Shown piece after piece: positions 10,833 through 22,770 of a DNA stretch of 64,000 nt. The stretch covers positions 12,540,763 through 12,604,762 of the forward strand of contig OX465102.1 in assembly GCA_949987565.1 (NCBI GenBank), written 5' to 3'. The stretch's first letter is position 1, and each line of letters starts with the position of its first letter. The position numbers and the translations under genes are program-made. This DNA comes from Luidia sarsii. Taxonomy: Eukaryota > Echinodermata > Asteroidea > Paxillosida > Luidiidae. The notes beneath the pieces are model-generated. The model searched no databases, was not told where the DNA came from, and saw only the letters and a program-made list of their open reading frames with translations.

Positions 10833-13800
10833 TAAAGACTAACCAGTTAGGTAGAGTTCAAAAGCTGCCGTGGCAACACTTGATCCGATGCAATGTAATG
10901 CAATCTTTATACAGATCGGACCAGTAGACCGATTGCTCGACCGCTGTTCACATGCCATCACGTGACATTATAGTTGGGATTTGTTTTCATCTCATCTGGC
11001 ACAGAGCAGCGATGGATTTGTACAAAGAAGAATGTGGACAATAAAAATGAGAGTCTTCCTTGCTCATTTCCACTCCTGTTCTGCACCAAATGGGATGCGA
11101 AAATATCCACGGCACCATAAACATTGGTCGCAGAATCGGTCGTGGCTGGAACATCGAATCTGGTAATGAGTCAGATGACTGCTTGTCATATGGCTGGTGT
11201 AAGGTGAAGAAAAAACAAACCCACTGCGATTCGAAATGTATTGAAACCGGGACGTTTGATGTGAATGAAGCGCATTGCAGATAGGCCTATACTGTAGTGT
11301 AGAGAATGCCTCCAATTGGCATTTGTTTCCCTTTCACGATTTTTTTTTTTTTTTTTTTTTTGAGGGGGGGGGGGTTGGGCGAGAGGGAAGAGGGGGGTAG
11401 ACTGGGTCTGTCAATCGCAACAGCTGAGTCGGTCACATAATGAATAACGCATGGTTATCACAAGTTGTAACACCTTCTAAATGCCGTGTTGTCACGCCCG
11501 TCGGAATCCTGCCACCCCCTCCCCCCCCTTAATGTTAAAGATATACGAGTTGGCAAGATCGAGAACAGTCAGTGCGTGCTGCGGTATCACCGCGCAGCCG
11601 GCGTGCGCTAACCAGCAGCGGGGATCGGCACCTGCTCTGAATGGCCGGTCGCCGGTGCGCTGATGACAGACGGATAAATCCACCGGCTTGTATCAGCAGG
11701 CAGTCGAGATCCGCGTTCCCTCCGATATAGCCAGCCGCACTCCTTCGTCGAAACCGCGGCTAGGGCTCGGGCACGGGCTTCGTCTTCATCATCTACCGGC
11801 TGAAAACGCAGTCTGCGTTTGTTTTGTTTTCCTTTGACGTCGAAACTCTCTGCTCTTAGTCAGTTCGGAACCGAACTTTTGTTTCAAAGTAGTAGCCTCA
11901 TTTTTTACCCAGTGATGTAGGGTCTATGTTAGAATTTAACCCGGTGACTTAGCCACAGCCTGAGCCTTTAGCCAGAGCTTAAGCCGCTGTTTCGAAAAGG
12001 CCCGTAGATTCGTGCACAAAGAATGAACGAGGGGAAGCCGAGCACATTCTTTGCACGGATCTACAGCGCGGAGTCTATTCTCCCATTAAAATTATTTCCA
12101 AATTTAACAGAGGGCTATCCAATTGAAGCACCCCGTGGTTCTTATAGCTGAGCTTCGGGACTCCCACGGGGTTTTGAAGCCTATACACGCATTTATGGAA
12201 ACCTCTGCACGAACGTCTTCAAAATACATACATGTACATGGTGTATGGTTTGACGCACGTACTGTACATGCTTTATGTGCCACGGTATAATGTGGAAGGA
12301 AGGAGACGGCACGAGCCACGCGTGGTCGCCGGTGATAGGCTATAGTTGGAGCATGGTTCGAGGGATGCCACTCTAACAAGGTGCTATCCTTTTTGACACG
12401 TTAGCTCATCCAGTGACACCGATAATGCAGTGTAATATGTACATGCAGCTAAGTGACACCCCTGTTGCTTGGGAGAAGCTTTGTTCTCGTTATGCTAATA
12501 AACAATAAACCATTACCTTCTAAAATAAATGATCTACAAAATAATATCTTCGAAATAATCTTCAGGTCAAACTATACGACAACGTGATGAACATGTTTGA
12601 GCCAGTTGAAGTCTTTTGCTTTTCGACCAAGTTTGCATCCCTTCCATGAACAAGACAACTCTTATATAAGTCACGGCAACTCACCGATTTGGTATATTCA
12701 GTAATAAAAAACTACTACAGTCACGTTACTTACGGATCAGTGGAAATCTAAAAAAAAAGGGGCCTGACGTTTCTATCTACTCGACACTTAATACTGAAAC
12801 GTAAAGCGAAACGTTGTTTCAAGTCCTTGTTGAGAAGAAAACAAAATAATTTTTACCAATTGGAGAGAGGTTCTGGGCGTGTCCCTCCTAACAAAGGGCC
12901 TTGGAAATGGTCCTGCAAAGGCTGAAACGTCGACCCTTCGTACCCTCCAATATTCTACAAGGTTATGAGATTATCCGACCAAATACATTATAAACTTGAT
13001 ATGAGAATCGACTGCTTTATAGTCGATGTCATTCGTAACCGTCTTTCAGGGGGATTAAGAGTTGTCAAGAGAATACTTCATAGTGTTCCGTGCGTTTCAG
13101 ACTTGATAACTGTGTCAAGACATGACTAAAAAGGTTGACTTTATCAATAAATGCACGACCTTTGACCTGACCATATGTCATTAATATCACCAGCATGGGT
13201 ACTACAGTAAGTTTTACATTGTCAAGTGGAAGCGCTGCATTGTATGGATGTATATTAATAGACTCACTGACCAATGCATGCAATCTGCGATGAGGTCAAT
13301 TTTGTTTTCCGGAGACGTTGCAGAATCATCCCCGCAACCCGCCCCCGAAATACTCACCCAGTCCCATAAATCCCGAAGTCAGAATCCGGCGCACTATACA
13401 CGCAATTTCAACTTGTTTTGTTTGGCCGTTCCTTGCCGCGGAGGCGGGCGGTTTGATACCTTGCATACCGGGAGCTCTGGGTCAGTTCAGAAAGGGATGA
13501 TTTACCAGGCTGTCTGATCGCGTCACCACAGACGGACATCAATCACGCTTGTCTCATTGTCTCAGACAACGTTGCTCGTGGAGGGTCTTGGGGCAGACAT
13601 TTAGAGGGGCAGACGGTATTCAACCCTAAAGCAGGAACTCTCTCAAAGGCAGAATGGCATGAAGTGGATTCTTAGTCAGTGGATATTATTTGGGTATAGG
13701 CCTATGCCAAAGGTAAAACGGGTTCATGTTCCGGTTCAGTCCAAATGTTCGTTGCCAGTTTTCAAGACGATTTTTAGATGATAGATGATTTAGATTTAGA

Positions 13801-13977
13801 TGATAATCATCTTTACTTCTGCTCACTTCCTTCACTGCTTTCATTGATATTTTCTCCAAGTTCACTACCTCCATGACTGCTTGCCCTTCTCTGTGATCCC
13901 ACACTGGTCTGTCCACCAGCTTTGCTCCTTTGACCATCTTATTTTCCCCCTCGCCCTTTCTGTTTTTTTTTTATCCT
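10833..13977. other. Intergenic DNA, no gene seen
   Basis: Contains a T run plus G run at 11340-11375, a GC-rich patch near 11560-11780, and isolated diverged words of family D (GACGTTTC or GAAACGT near 12766, 12826 and 12925). None of the open frames resembles a known protein. Confidence 0.5.
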
Positions 13978-14262
13978 GCCTTTGAAAAAAGTCCAGCTAG
14001 GGATGTAAACGTCAGGCTCTGCATCTGCATTTTGCCCTTGAAGCAATCTATTCCTAGGAAGACCATGAACACGCTAGTATTTTGGCAACAATAAAACCCC
14101 TTATAGTCCCGCAATTTAGATTGACTAGTCGGGCCACGCCCCCTTAACTTTTCAGATTTTGTTACAATGAAAACCTCAAACATCTCGATGCCCGACATTC
14201 GATCCTAGCTGGACCTTTCTCAACGGCACTCTGCCTTTTTCCTGCTATGATCGAAACGTCAA
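13978..14262. mobile_element. Repeat family D, diverged arms
   Basis: A minus-oriented arm near 13978-14013 (CCAGCTAGGGATGTAAACGTC) and an inverted pair at 14198-14260 (TTCGATCCTAGCTGGACC ... CTGCTATGATCGAAACGTC) carry the family core CGATCCTAGCAGGACCTTTC in decayed form. Confidence 0.55.
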
Positions 14263-14388
14263 TCTGTCTACACCAAGTCTTGTTGAGATTCGCCCTTTAG
14301 TCATTGAAGTCAGTAAGCGTATGAGATGGTGGTTATGTTAGCAAGTCAATGATGGTTTGCGGTGACACAAAGTGAGAATATCTCTTTC

Positions 14389-14465
14389 GTAAGTGTGTGG
14401 TTCTGAGGAGAACCGATAAAGAACATTATATTCGGTTCTCTTATAAGAACCACGCACATTCTTAC
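14389..14465. repeat. Imperfect hairpin
   Basis: GTAAGTGTGTGGTTCTGAGG pairs with the distal ...AGAACCACGCACATTCTTAC, and GAGAACCGA pairs with TTCGGTTCTC, leaving a loop of about 15 nt. It shares words with the foldback at 8210-8446. Confidence 0.65.
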
Positions 14466-14625
14466 ATGCCAGTGAGCAAATACCAGCATCTCTGTAGGCC
14501 TATATGTTGTTTTCTCTTAATGAAAACGTACCGGTATAGCCTATAGACAAAAAAAGGTATATCGTGGCCAAAGAAAACAGCCGGTTTTAGTTCATTTTGA
14601 TGGTGACTGCCTTTGACTTGCCTTT

Positions 14626-16181
14626 CACTATTGTTTGCACATCATAGAATACGCGGGAAGAATTTGGCTTGTCGACTGATTTGTATCGTGCACCTCCTTC
14701 GGCTCTCTATAAATGGTAGGTTGCTGGGAAACTATGGTCTCCTTTTTCAACCGTGCAAACGTCGACTTGTAATAATACCTCAGCATAAAAAAAATGCCGA
14801 CGGATCGTATGCAGTCCACGTGCCACAACCACCAACTCCCCCCCCTCCTTTGTATACAATGGCAATTTGTCTCGGAGATCGAACAAAATGCGTCGCTGTA
14901 TTCCTCCCTGGATTCATTTCTTAGTTATTTTTGTTTAGGGCAAGGGAGGGGGGTTTGTTTGCTAAATCATAGATCACGTGGCCTATAACCCTTGGAGAGC
15001 TGCCAATGTACTTTAACGCGTTTCAATGCACCCTTTGTCACCCGGCTCTTTTAGAAGGATTCGTGGGCGCGGAGATTTAGGGCAAATAAAATGTGCACGA
15101 TCGTATAGCCTTGCATTCGAGCCACGGGGTTCCTCATTGATTTCAAATTCAAGAGCTGAAAACGCGGGCTCTGGTGTCCCGCTTTCGGAAGGCTGAAGCG
15201 TCGTTCTCACGTGCACGACTGAATAGTTGTATTGGTATCAACAGGTTTAAAGTGTCGACGTTTCCACCCCATATACCTTCCTCTAAGGCATAAAAGGTCG
15301 TGCTATTGGATAGGAACGGCAGACTTTCTAAATGTCTATGGTTTGCCTTTCGGTAATTTCAGTTAGGAAGCCATTAGCAACGGGGTTTGCTCAATAAATT
15401 GCTTGCTTTTTTGACGCAGGGTTGTACAGATGTAAGAATGTGGTCAGAAATTGACTCCCAGTTTGTGTCCGTATCGTTAATCTTAACACGACACATACAT
15501 GCTTGGGTCGATAATTATTATAATGACGGTTTCTCAAAATACTCTCAAAATACTCTCGAAATACACAATATCATGTCTATCGTATGATTCATGTTATGAT
15601 CGATTGTCGAGCAAAGAGGATGAAAATAGAAATATTTCTTTTGGAGAGAAAGTCTCATTCTAGATAGGGGGCTATAGTGTATAATTATCTTGCTAATGAT
15701 ACCCCCTGGTCACTGATCCACTGGACACTCCTGAAACCAGGCCTGTATTCGGGTCAAGTCAAAGTCCGAGTAGCCTCCCTCGTGTCCGAGTCCAAGTCCA
15801 AGTCCCGAGCCACCCGGGTCTAGACCGAGTATGCGAGTCATGACATAAAGGCCGAGTCACCGGTCACCTTTCAATTTTGATACTTTCCCCTTTTAGGGTC
15901 TGCCCTTGGACGGTTGCGCGTTTTCGTCGGGCGTGATAGAGTGCCTTGCCCGGTTGCCTTCGCTGAAACATCTGACAAGTAAGCTGTGGCCCTCAGCCCC
16001 CCTACCCCTCAGAAGCTATACCATCAATTAGGCCCGTTTCCTCTTTCCTAATCAATTTATTCTTTACACAGGATAATATTGATAGAAATGACCAGCACTC
16101 CCCCCTCAAAAAAGGTTTTCTGTCCTGGTTTCCTACTACGCTACCAATAGTTACTCTGCATGTCAATATCGACAACAAATT
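14626..16181 (+). repeat. 1.55-kb tandem duplication, unit 1
   Basis: Begins at CACTATTGTTTGCACATC and runs to GACAACAAAT, where unit 2 begins with the same words at an offset of 1556 bp. Most of the length aligns without interruption. No coding function is recognised. The unit contains direct repeats of GAGTCCAAGTCC-like words (about 15750-15800) and ACTCTCAAAAT repeats (about 15536-15560). Confidence 0.93.
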
Positions 16182-17732
16182 CACTATTGTTTGCACATCA
16201 TAGAATACGCGGGAAGAATTTGGCTTGTCGACTGATTTGTATCGTGCACCTCCTTCGGCTCTCTATAAATGGTAGGTTGCTGGGAAACTATGGTCTCCTT
16301 TTTCAACCGTGCAAACGTCGACTTGTAATAATACCTCAGCATAAAAAAAATGCCGACGGATCGTATGCAGTCCACGTGCCACAACCACCAACTACCCCCC
16401 CCCTCCTTTGTATACAATGGCAATTTGTCTCGGAGATCGAACAAAATGCGTCGCTGTATTCCTCCCTGGATTCATTTCTTAGTTATTTTTGTTTAGGGCA
16501 AGGGAGGGGGGTTTGTTTGCTAAATCATAGATCACGTGGCCTATAACCCTTGGAGAGCTGCCAATGTACTTTCAATGCACCCTTTGTCACCCGGCTCTTT
16601 TAGAAGGATTCGTGGGCGCGGAGATTTAGGGCAAATAAAATGTGCACGATCGTATAGCCTTGCATTCGAGCCACGGGGTTCCTCATTGATTTCAAATTCA
16701 AGAGCTGAAAACGCGGGCTCTGGTGTCACGCTTTCGGAAGGCTGAAGCGTCGTTCTCACGTGCACGACTGAATAGTTGTATTGGTATCAACAGGTTTAAA
16801 GTGTCGACGTTTCCACCCCATATACCTTCCTCTAAGGCATAAAAGGTCGTGCTATTGGATAGGAACGGCAGACTTTCTAAATGTCTATGGTTTGCCTTTC
16901 GGTAATTTCAGTTAGGAAGCCATTAGCAACGGGGTTTGCTCAATAAATTGCTTGTTTTTTTGACGCAGGGTCTTACAGATGTAAGAATATGGTCAGAAAT
17001 GGACTCCCAGTTTGTGTCCGTATCGTTAATCGAAACACGACACATACATGCTTGGGTTGTTGATTATTATAATGATGGTTTCTCAAAATACTCTCAAAAT
17101 ACACAATATCATGTCGATCGTATGATTCATGTTATGATCGATTGTCGAGCAAAGATGATGAAAACTGAAAACAGACATTTCTTTTGGAGAGAAAGTCTCA
17201 TTCTAGATAGGGGCTATATGTTGCTATTGATACCCCTAGTCACTGATCCACTGGACACTCCTGAAACCAGGCCTGTATTCGGGTCAAGTCCAAGTCCGAG
17301 TAGCCTCCCTCGTGTCCGAGTCCAAGTCCCGAGCCACCCGGGTCTAGACCGAGTATGCGAGTCATGACATAAAGGCCGAGTCACCGGTCACCTTTCAATT
17401 TGATACTTTCCCCTTTTAGGGTCTGCCCTTGGACGGTTGCGCGTTTTCGTCGGGCGTGATAGAGTGCCTTGCCCGGTTGCCTTCGCTGAAACATCTGACA
17501 AGTAAGCTGTGGCCCTCAGCCCCCCCCCCCCTACCCCTCAGAAGCTATACCATCAATTAGGCTCGTTTCCTCTTTCCTAATCAATTTATTCTTTACACAG
17601 CATAATATTGATAGAAATAATGTGAACTCACAAATGACCAGCACTCCCTCCCTCATTTTTTTTTTTATTCTGCCCTGGTTTCTTACAACGCTACCAATAG
17701 TTACTCTGCATGTCAATATCGACAACAAATTC
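16182..17732 (+). repeat. 1.55-kb tandem duplication, unit 2
   Basis: Near-identical to unit 1. Visible differences are loss of a 9-bp AACGCGTTT between short direct repeats (near 16572), loss of one ACTCTCAAAAT-type repeat, a longer C run near 17520, and gain of a roughly 16-bp segment near 17617. Both units end in GACAACAAATTCA and the junction shares TTCA, fitting unequal exchange at microhomology. Small indels in every long open frame argue against coding use. Confidence 0.93.
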
Positions 17733-18429
17733 AAAGATTAATCTCAGTGACGTGGCCTTTGAAATATAACACGGAGGAACGTTTGAGGAGTGTGTGTAGG
17801 CCTACCAATATTTGTTCATTATATTCGATCCCTTTGGCTTCGTTTTGTAGAAAAAAGGGTTCCTCCTTTGACCTTTTTTTCCCAGATTCGGTTGCCTCTT
17901 GTGCATTCCCCTCCCCGCCCCGTTTGACCTATAGATTTTCGGGCACGTTTCGCATGATCGGAAATAATACACGACGTGGTTAATGCCAATTGACATCTGT
18001 ACACTGAGCAGCTTCGCCTCTCCAACTCTCCTGACAGTGAACAGGGTAACAGTATCTAACAAACACGATTCGGTCATTATCGAACTATCGAAGACGATTT
18101 CTGCTTATAACACAAATTGTTGAACATTTGAACAAACATGTTATTTCCAAGAGCGTTTGATATCACTATTGATATAAATATTGACACGGTGTGTCAGTCA
18201 GTGTAAATATGGGTTAAAAAGCTTGAAACTTTGATTGAATTACGAGAATGTAATTATTTATTTGACCTGCTATAAATAAAATTAAAATCAATTTTTTAAA
18301 AGATAATTATGTTCAATTCCGAACTCTGACATTCTGATGGTGGTTATGGTGATTAATAGCTTTCCAATTTGTAGTTTACTGTGCAGTGTACACCTGTCTA
18401 AAATATATATCCATTGATATCGATCACTT
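17733..18429. other. Intergenic DNA, no gene seen
   Basis: AT-rich from about 18100 to 18300. No conserved frame or repeat boundary recognised. Confidence 0.5.
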
Positions 18430-18791
18430 AAAGCCCCTACACGACATTGGTCGAGGTCAAAGAATAGCATCCATACGTTGTCTGATCCAACATATGCATG
18501 AAATAGCACACCTGTGAAAATTTCAGCTCAATCCGCCAACCGAGTCTTGAGAAAATCGTGAAAACCGCTTCATTTGAAAATGCTGCATTCAACGCCGTAC
18601 TGTTCCGAAAAAATAGTTGAGATCTCGGTGAAACGTAAACTATTCAATTTACTCATTTCTCCCAAAATACAACATTTTAGGCCGGAATATTTCAGTGAGA
18701 GGTTTCTAATAACACCATCTTCAAACTGTATTAGTTTAATGTAAATCTGTGAAGATTTCTGTTTTTCCAAATGAATACTGTGTGGGGCTTT
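18430..18791 (+). mobile_element. TTAA-type MITE family A, copy 2
   Basis: Matches 10461-10832 through nearly its whole length (GACATTGGTCGAGGTCAAAG, ATCCATACGTTGTCTGATCC, CCGCCAACCGAGTCT). The left edge reads cacTTAAAGCCCC and the right edge GGGGCTTTAA, so both ends carry TTAA. The right TTAA is shared with the next element. Confidence 0.82.
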
Positions 18792-19134
18792 AAGGCCAAA
18801 TACAACATTGGGAAGATCGGAAAACATGACCACAGATTTCCTTGTAATTTACACAGTTTATAGATGGTCATGATAGAATCCTCATGTTGAAATCTTACAG
18901 TCTGGAATGCTGTACGTCTCGAGAAGTCTTCACTCAAAATATCGACTCATAGTGTATTACTCGCGAGTAATACACTATATCTTACACTACATAACGGTGC
19001 GAAAACCGTGACAGGTTTTTTTTTTTTCTACTTTCTCAGATTACCATTTGAGCTAAAATCTCGCAGGATTTCTTTTCTGGAATGGTTTTAACACACAAAC
19101 TGTGGCAGTCTTTTGACTTTTACCAATGTTGTAC
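18792..19134 (+). mobile_element. TTAA-type MITE family B, copy 1
   Basis: Starts AAGGCCAAATACAACATTGG and ends TTTTACCAATGTTGTACA (imperfect terminal inverted repeats). The centre carries the palindrome GTATTACTCGCGAGTAATAC followed by CTTACACTACATAACGGTGC. Other copies lie at 21002-21293 (reverse), 36160-36587, 50954-51131 and 54083-54332. Family B shares its termini (ACAACATTGGTnnAGGTCAAA) with family A, so A and B are subfamilies. Confidence 0.8.
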
Positions 19135-20069
19135 ATGTGTATTCATTTGACTTTTTCTGCGTTCCTCTTCTATTTGATCTCTTCCCTACTGTTTGACCTC
19201 GGCTCATGGTCGCTTCATATTATGTATGTGTGCAGGCTTTACTCCATCCTCCACGGTACACTTTACTACTTCTCTCCTTTTCTGGCTGTTCTGGTCCCGT
19301 CGTTCGACCTGTGAGGAAGGTCCCGTCAGGATCGAAACGTCGGTCACTATATCTTTTCAGCAATTACGGAGGAGTTAATTTTCTTTATATCCATAGAATG
19401 CGTAATGTCAACTGATATCTCTCCCATGCTGTGTTTGTCCTTGTCATTCTGACTTTGAGAAAGGCCCCGTGATGATCTAAAGTTTCAAAACACCACATGC
19501 GCCGTCTTTCGTTTTACGATCTACATTATGGGGTTCTGCATGCTCCACCATCCTAGTCGACGTGGAAATTCAATCTCTTTCCGTCTCTGGATGTTCTTGT
19601 CCTTGTCATTCTTCCTCTGAGAGACCTCTGACCTTCTAAACACTTCAAGATGTAGAAATTGACTTTTCTTTTACCGTTCGATTCGGTGTGGGATTACAAA
19701 GTTACAGACACATCAGGGAAATGACATATTTTGCGGCCGATTGTGGCCAGAGTATGGGCTGTCGATGATGCATGCTTGTTCCGCACTGGAACCCCCGCAG
19801 TAATTCGCCCTTTCCTCGCGTGACGGTCCCCCTGGTGTCGCCCTAGATTACCCTCGGTCTGGCATCTGCGAGCCTTACAACGAGCTGTCACTTCGTGCAA
19901 AACTCGCATTGTCGCTGATAACGGTTGTCCACTAATTAAATTGTTCCGCGTTTCAAACATTCCGCCATTTTCAACCCAGAATCGACATCAGCGGGGAACA
20001 GCTCATCTCGAATGGGAAAACCCAGCACGATGTCTATTGAATCTTGTGTTATTAGAGATGCACTGAAAA
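19135..20069. other. Intergenic DNA with a family D remnant
   Basis: Family D words (GGTCCCGTCAGGATCGAAAC, GTC) lie at about 19318-19345. A GC-rich patch at 19730-19920 is open on the minus strand but matches no recognised protein. Confidence 0.5.
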
Positions 20070-20537
20070 TGTGACCCGGCACAGCATAATGAGGAATAAC
20101 CCCCACTTTTGAGATTTTTAGATTTTCTAATGATGTGAAAGAGTATACCATTAGCTTTCAAATGATATCAAAATTATTTCCGTGTGAACTTGGTTGTAAT
20201 TAGTACAAGGGGACTTCGCTCGTTCATTTGGTACCAGACACAGTATAGCAGCGCCATTCTAACTCCTCGAAAGCGGCCATTCACAAAGGCAGGAACTTTA
20301 CATTTTCATGAAAATAGTACACAAACACTCCCCCGAAATCCTCGTTTTTTCAGCATTTAGAGACAGATTTCGGAAAAAAGAAATTGGACATAATATCCTA
20401 CAATACATTATATTTCCGAAAATACAAAAATATATATTATTTTTTTTATCGAATTGAGAAGATACTTTGACTTCAGTCGTTGTTTACTCGAAAGGTGTTT
20501 TGGTGGGATATTCCTCATGTCGCTGTGCCGGGTCACA
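20070..20537. mobile_element. MITE family C (GTGACCC termini), copy 1
   Basis: Starts GTGACCCGGCACAGCATAAT and ends GTCGCTGTGCCGGGTCAC, giving imperfect terminal inverted repeats of about 28 bp. GTGACCC...GGGTCAC is flanked on both sides by AAAT, a possible 4-bp target duplication. The interior is AT-rich and non-coding. A second copy lies at 61094-61549 in the same orientation. Confidence 0.85.
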
Positions 20538-20559
20538 AATATCAAGGGCTGGGCCTATG

Positions 20560-20805
20560 TGAATGTGAGATGAGGAGAGGAAGTTCAGCAGAGGAGGATC
20601 GCAGAAGTGCCCTCACAATCACTGCCCTTGAAGCAACTCCTCGTGTTTGCCGTATTGGACATTGGAGATTGCAAGGCACGAATCGGACTTGTAAGGCATG
20701 TTTCGTCTCCACAGATACGAGACATTTCATGATTGAATTTAGTTTGTTCCTTCCATTATGGAAATGCACATCTTCGAATCGAAGGGCGATGAAAAAAATA
20801 ATGTA
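20560..20805 (+). pseudogene. Possible decayed piggyBac-like transposase C-terminus
   Basis: Inside an open frame the stretch GHWRLQGTNRTCKACF is followed by TRHFMIEFSLFLPLWKC. PiggyBac-type transposases end in a cysteine-rich finger whose pattern is roughly GH(F/W)...CxxC...TxYxCxxCxxxLCxxxCF. Here the spacing after the first CxxC fits that pattern exactly, but three later Cys positions are Met, Phe and Pro, and only the last Cys remains. The fragment lies just after MITE C copy 1. The upstream catalytic region is not visible. This is an inference from spacing; a chance match is possible. Confidence 0.35.
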
Positions 20806-21001
20806 AACAAATAATGCTACAATTCAACAATACATGCACCAATATATGATGATACATTATATGATACTACAATACAACATTCGTATCCATATATACAACG
20901 TATATATAAACTTTTATATTAAGCAAAAGTAAAGTTGCATATTCTTTGTGTTCAATTTTAGAAATATCTGAACAGGGACGTGGGTCTGAACCCTCTTGTT
21001 T

Positions 21002-21293
21002 AAAGGCCCCATCAAACATCGGTAGAGGTCAAAAGATTGCCACGGTTTGTGTGTTAAAACTAAACATTCCAAAAAAGAAATCCTGTAAAGGTTTTAGCTA
21101 AAATGGTATTCTGAGAAAGTAGAACAAGGCAAAAATTCGTCACGGTTGCTTGGGTGAAGATTATTCGTCTTCCCGAGAAATACAGCAGCCCAGACCGTAA
21201 TATTCCAACACGATGAGTCTATCATGACCATCTACAAACTGTGTAAAGTGGACATCGATGATTTCCGATCTTCCCAATGTTGTATTGGACCTT
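21002..21293 (-). mobile_element. TTAA-type MITE family B, reverse copy
   Basis: Left edge TTTAAAGGCCCCATCAAACA and right edge CCCAATGTTGTATTGGACCTTAA. The interior is the reverse complement of 18792-19134 (AGCTAAAATGGTATTCTGAG; CATGACCATCTACAAACTGT), lacking the central GCGAGTAATA palindrome. TTAA is present at both ends. Confidence 0.8.
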
Positions 21294-22150
21294 AACATGC
21301 AATGTCTCACTTGCTATCCAGCCCTTTTTCGGTGAGGGTATAGTTATTGGAACGGTAGATTTTGTTTGTTTTCTCGATAATATATGTTTTCAATGTGTTT
21401 GTTGATTTATTCTGCTCTATAACCTTCACTGCTGAACATGTTTGGCAAAATGCAATCGACGTGCTGACTTACGTTGGTCCACTTATCAAGTGATAACATT
21501 ATTGGCAAATGCAACCCCAACGGTTTGGACTGAGTTTTTCAAAAGCAATAAAAACAAATCTCCAAATTGTCGGAGTAAAAACATGGCCCATTCTGAATTA
21601 ATGGAAACGATTTGGTCAGAATCAATCCCACTCGATAATTACTATAGAAGACAGATTAGGTTTTTGGCAAACGATTTTTCCAGTACCTCATTAATGTCTC
21701 GGATTTTTTTACGAGTATGAAGACCAGGATCCCGTGATCCTGTCATTAAAATTATAGCAGAACTGTTGATTTACTTTGTGCATGATTAGGATGCAAAACC
21801 ACGAGCATAATTAAACCGTACTTGGCATATTGTGTGGTAGACCATTAGTGCTGCGTGTGGCCCTTCGAGGACACCGTACCCTACCGTAGCAACAGGTCTC
21901 AATATCCTCCTTTCTATCGGGAGACCGGAACCCCCAAATCAGCGCGAAAATCCGGACAAATATTGGGCCGTCTCTCTGGGGCATACTCGCTGCCAAAAAT
22001 AACGTCACGTGTGCTGGGCCACAGCACGTCGTCCGCTTCCTCAATATTCATTCCGAGTGAAAAGAAATTTGTTGGAGCGTCGAGTGCAGCGTAGATCAAG
22101 CAAAGAGATGCCTCATATAGAGTGTAAGGCCTGCTCTTGAATCTTGATTC
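21294..22150. other. Intergenic DNA, no gene seen
   Basis: No RNA gene, repeat copy or conserved frame recognised. Confidence 0.5.
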
Positions 22151-22214
22151 TCAAAAATGGCAAGGAACAACTCGACTGGACCGGGACTTGAAGCCGGGAG
22201 GAGAGGTGTTGAAA
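22151..22214 (-). mobile_element. tRNA-derived SINE fragment
   Basis: The minus strand carries CGGCTTCAAGTCCCGGTCCAG, a B-box-like word, followed by sequence shared with the copies at 25366-25500 and 42818-42990 (CCAGTCGAGTTG, then TTGCCATTTTTGA). The A-box half is not recognisable, so this is a 5'-truncated copy. Confidence 0.5.
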
Positions 22215-22770
22215 TTCCATATCCAATGCAATTATATAGAATAACCTCCTTGGAATTAAGTCTTTGATACCACTGGTTAATAACGGACTATAGGCCTCTA
22301 CCACTTGAAAGGTTAGGCCCTTCCAAAATGATAGCCAACTATATCGACGGGCTCCCTCAACTTTAAAAAAGACAATTACATAAGACAGGCTTTCACAGAT
22401 TCGTATTGGATTACATGCGCTCGTCAATTAATGCTCATCTCAAAAGTCTGTCTGAATATTCGATTGCATGTACTCATTGTACTGTGCAAGGAGGCCTATT
22501 TTTTTATAGTGAAAGTGGTCGTCATGGTTTCGGGAAAAACTGTCAGAAAATGGGAAATGAGTTTCTCGTAGAGTTCCAAATTTAAACGTGACTCATGACC
22601 CATGGCTTGGACACGATGCCCAACCTGGATGACTAGGCACTTTAATAGACTCGGACACGGACTCGAAATCTAACACTTGGACTCGGACTTGATTATTTTT
22701 GTACGTGAATACAAATGATTGAGGCGTTCATTCGTTTGCCACCGTTTATGCTGTATAGGCCTATAACCAA

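Noticed and set aside
14626..17732. The tandem duplication as LTRs of a retroelement
   Set aside because: The units are directly adjacent with no internal region, and no primer-binding site, polypurine tract or TG...CA ends were seen.
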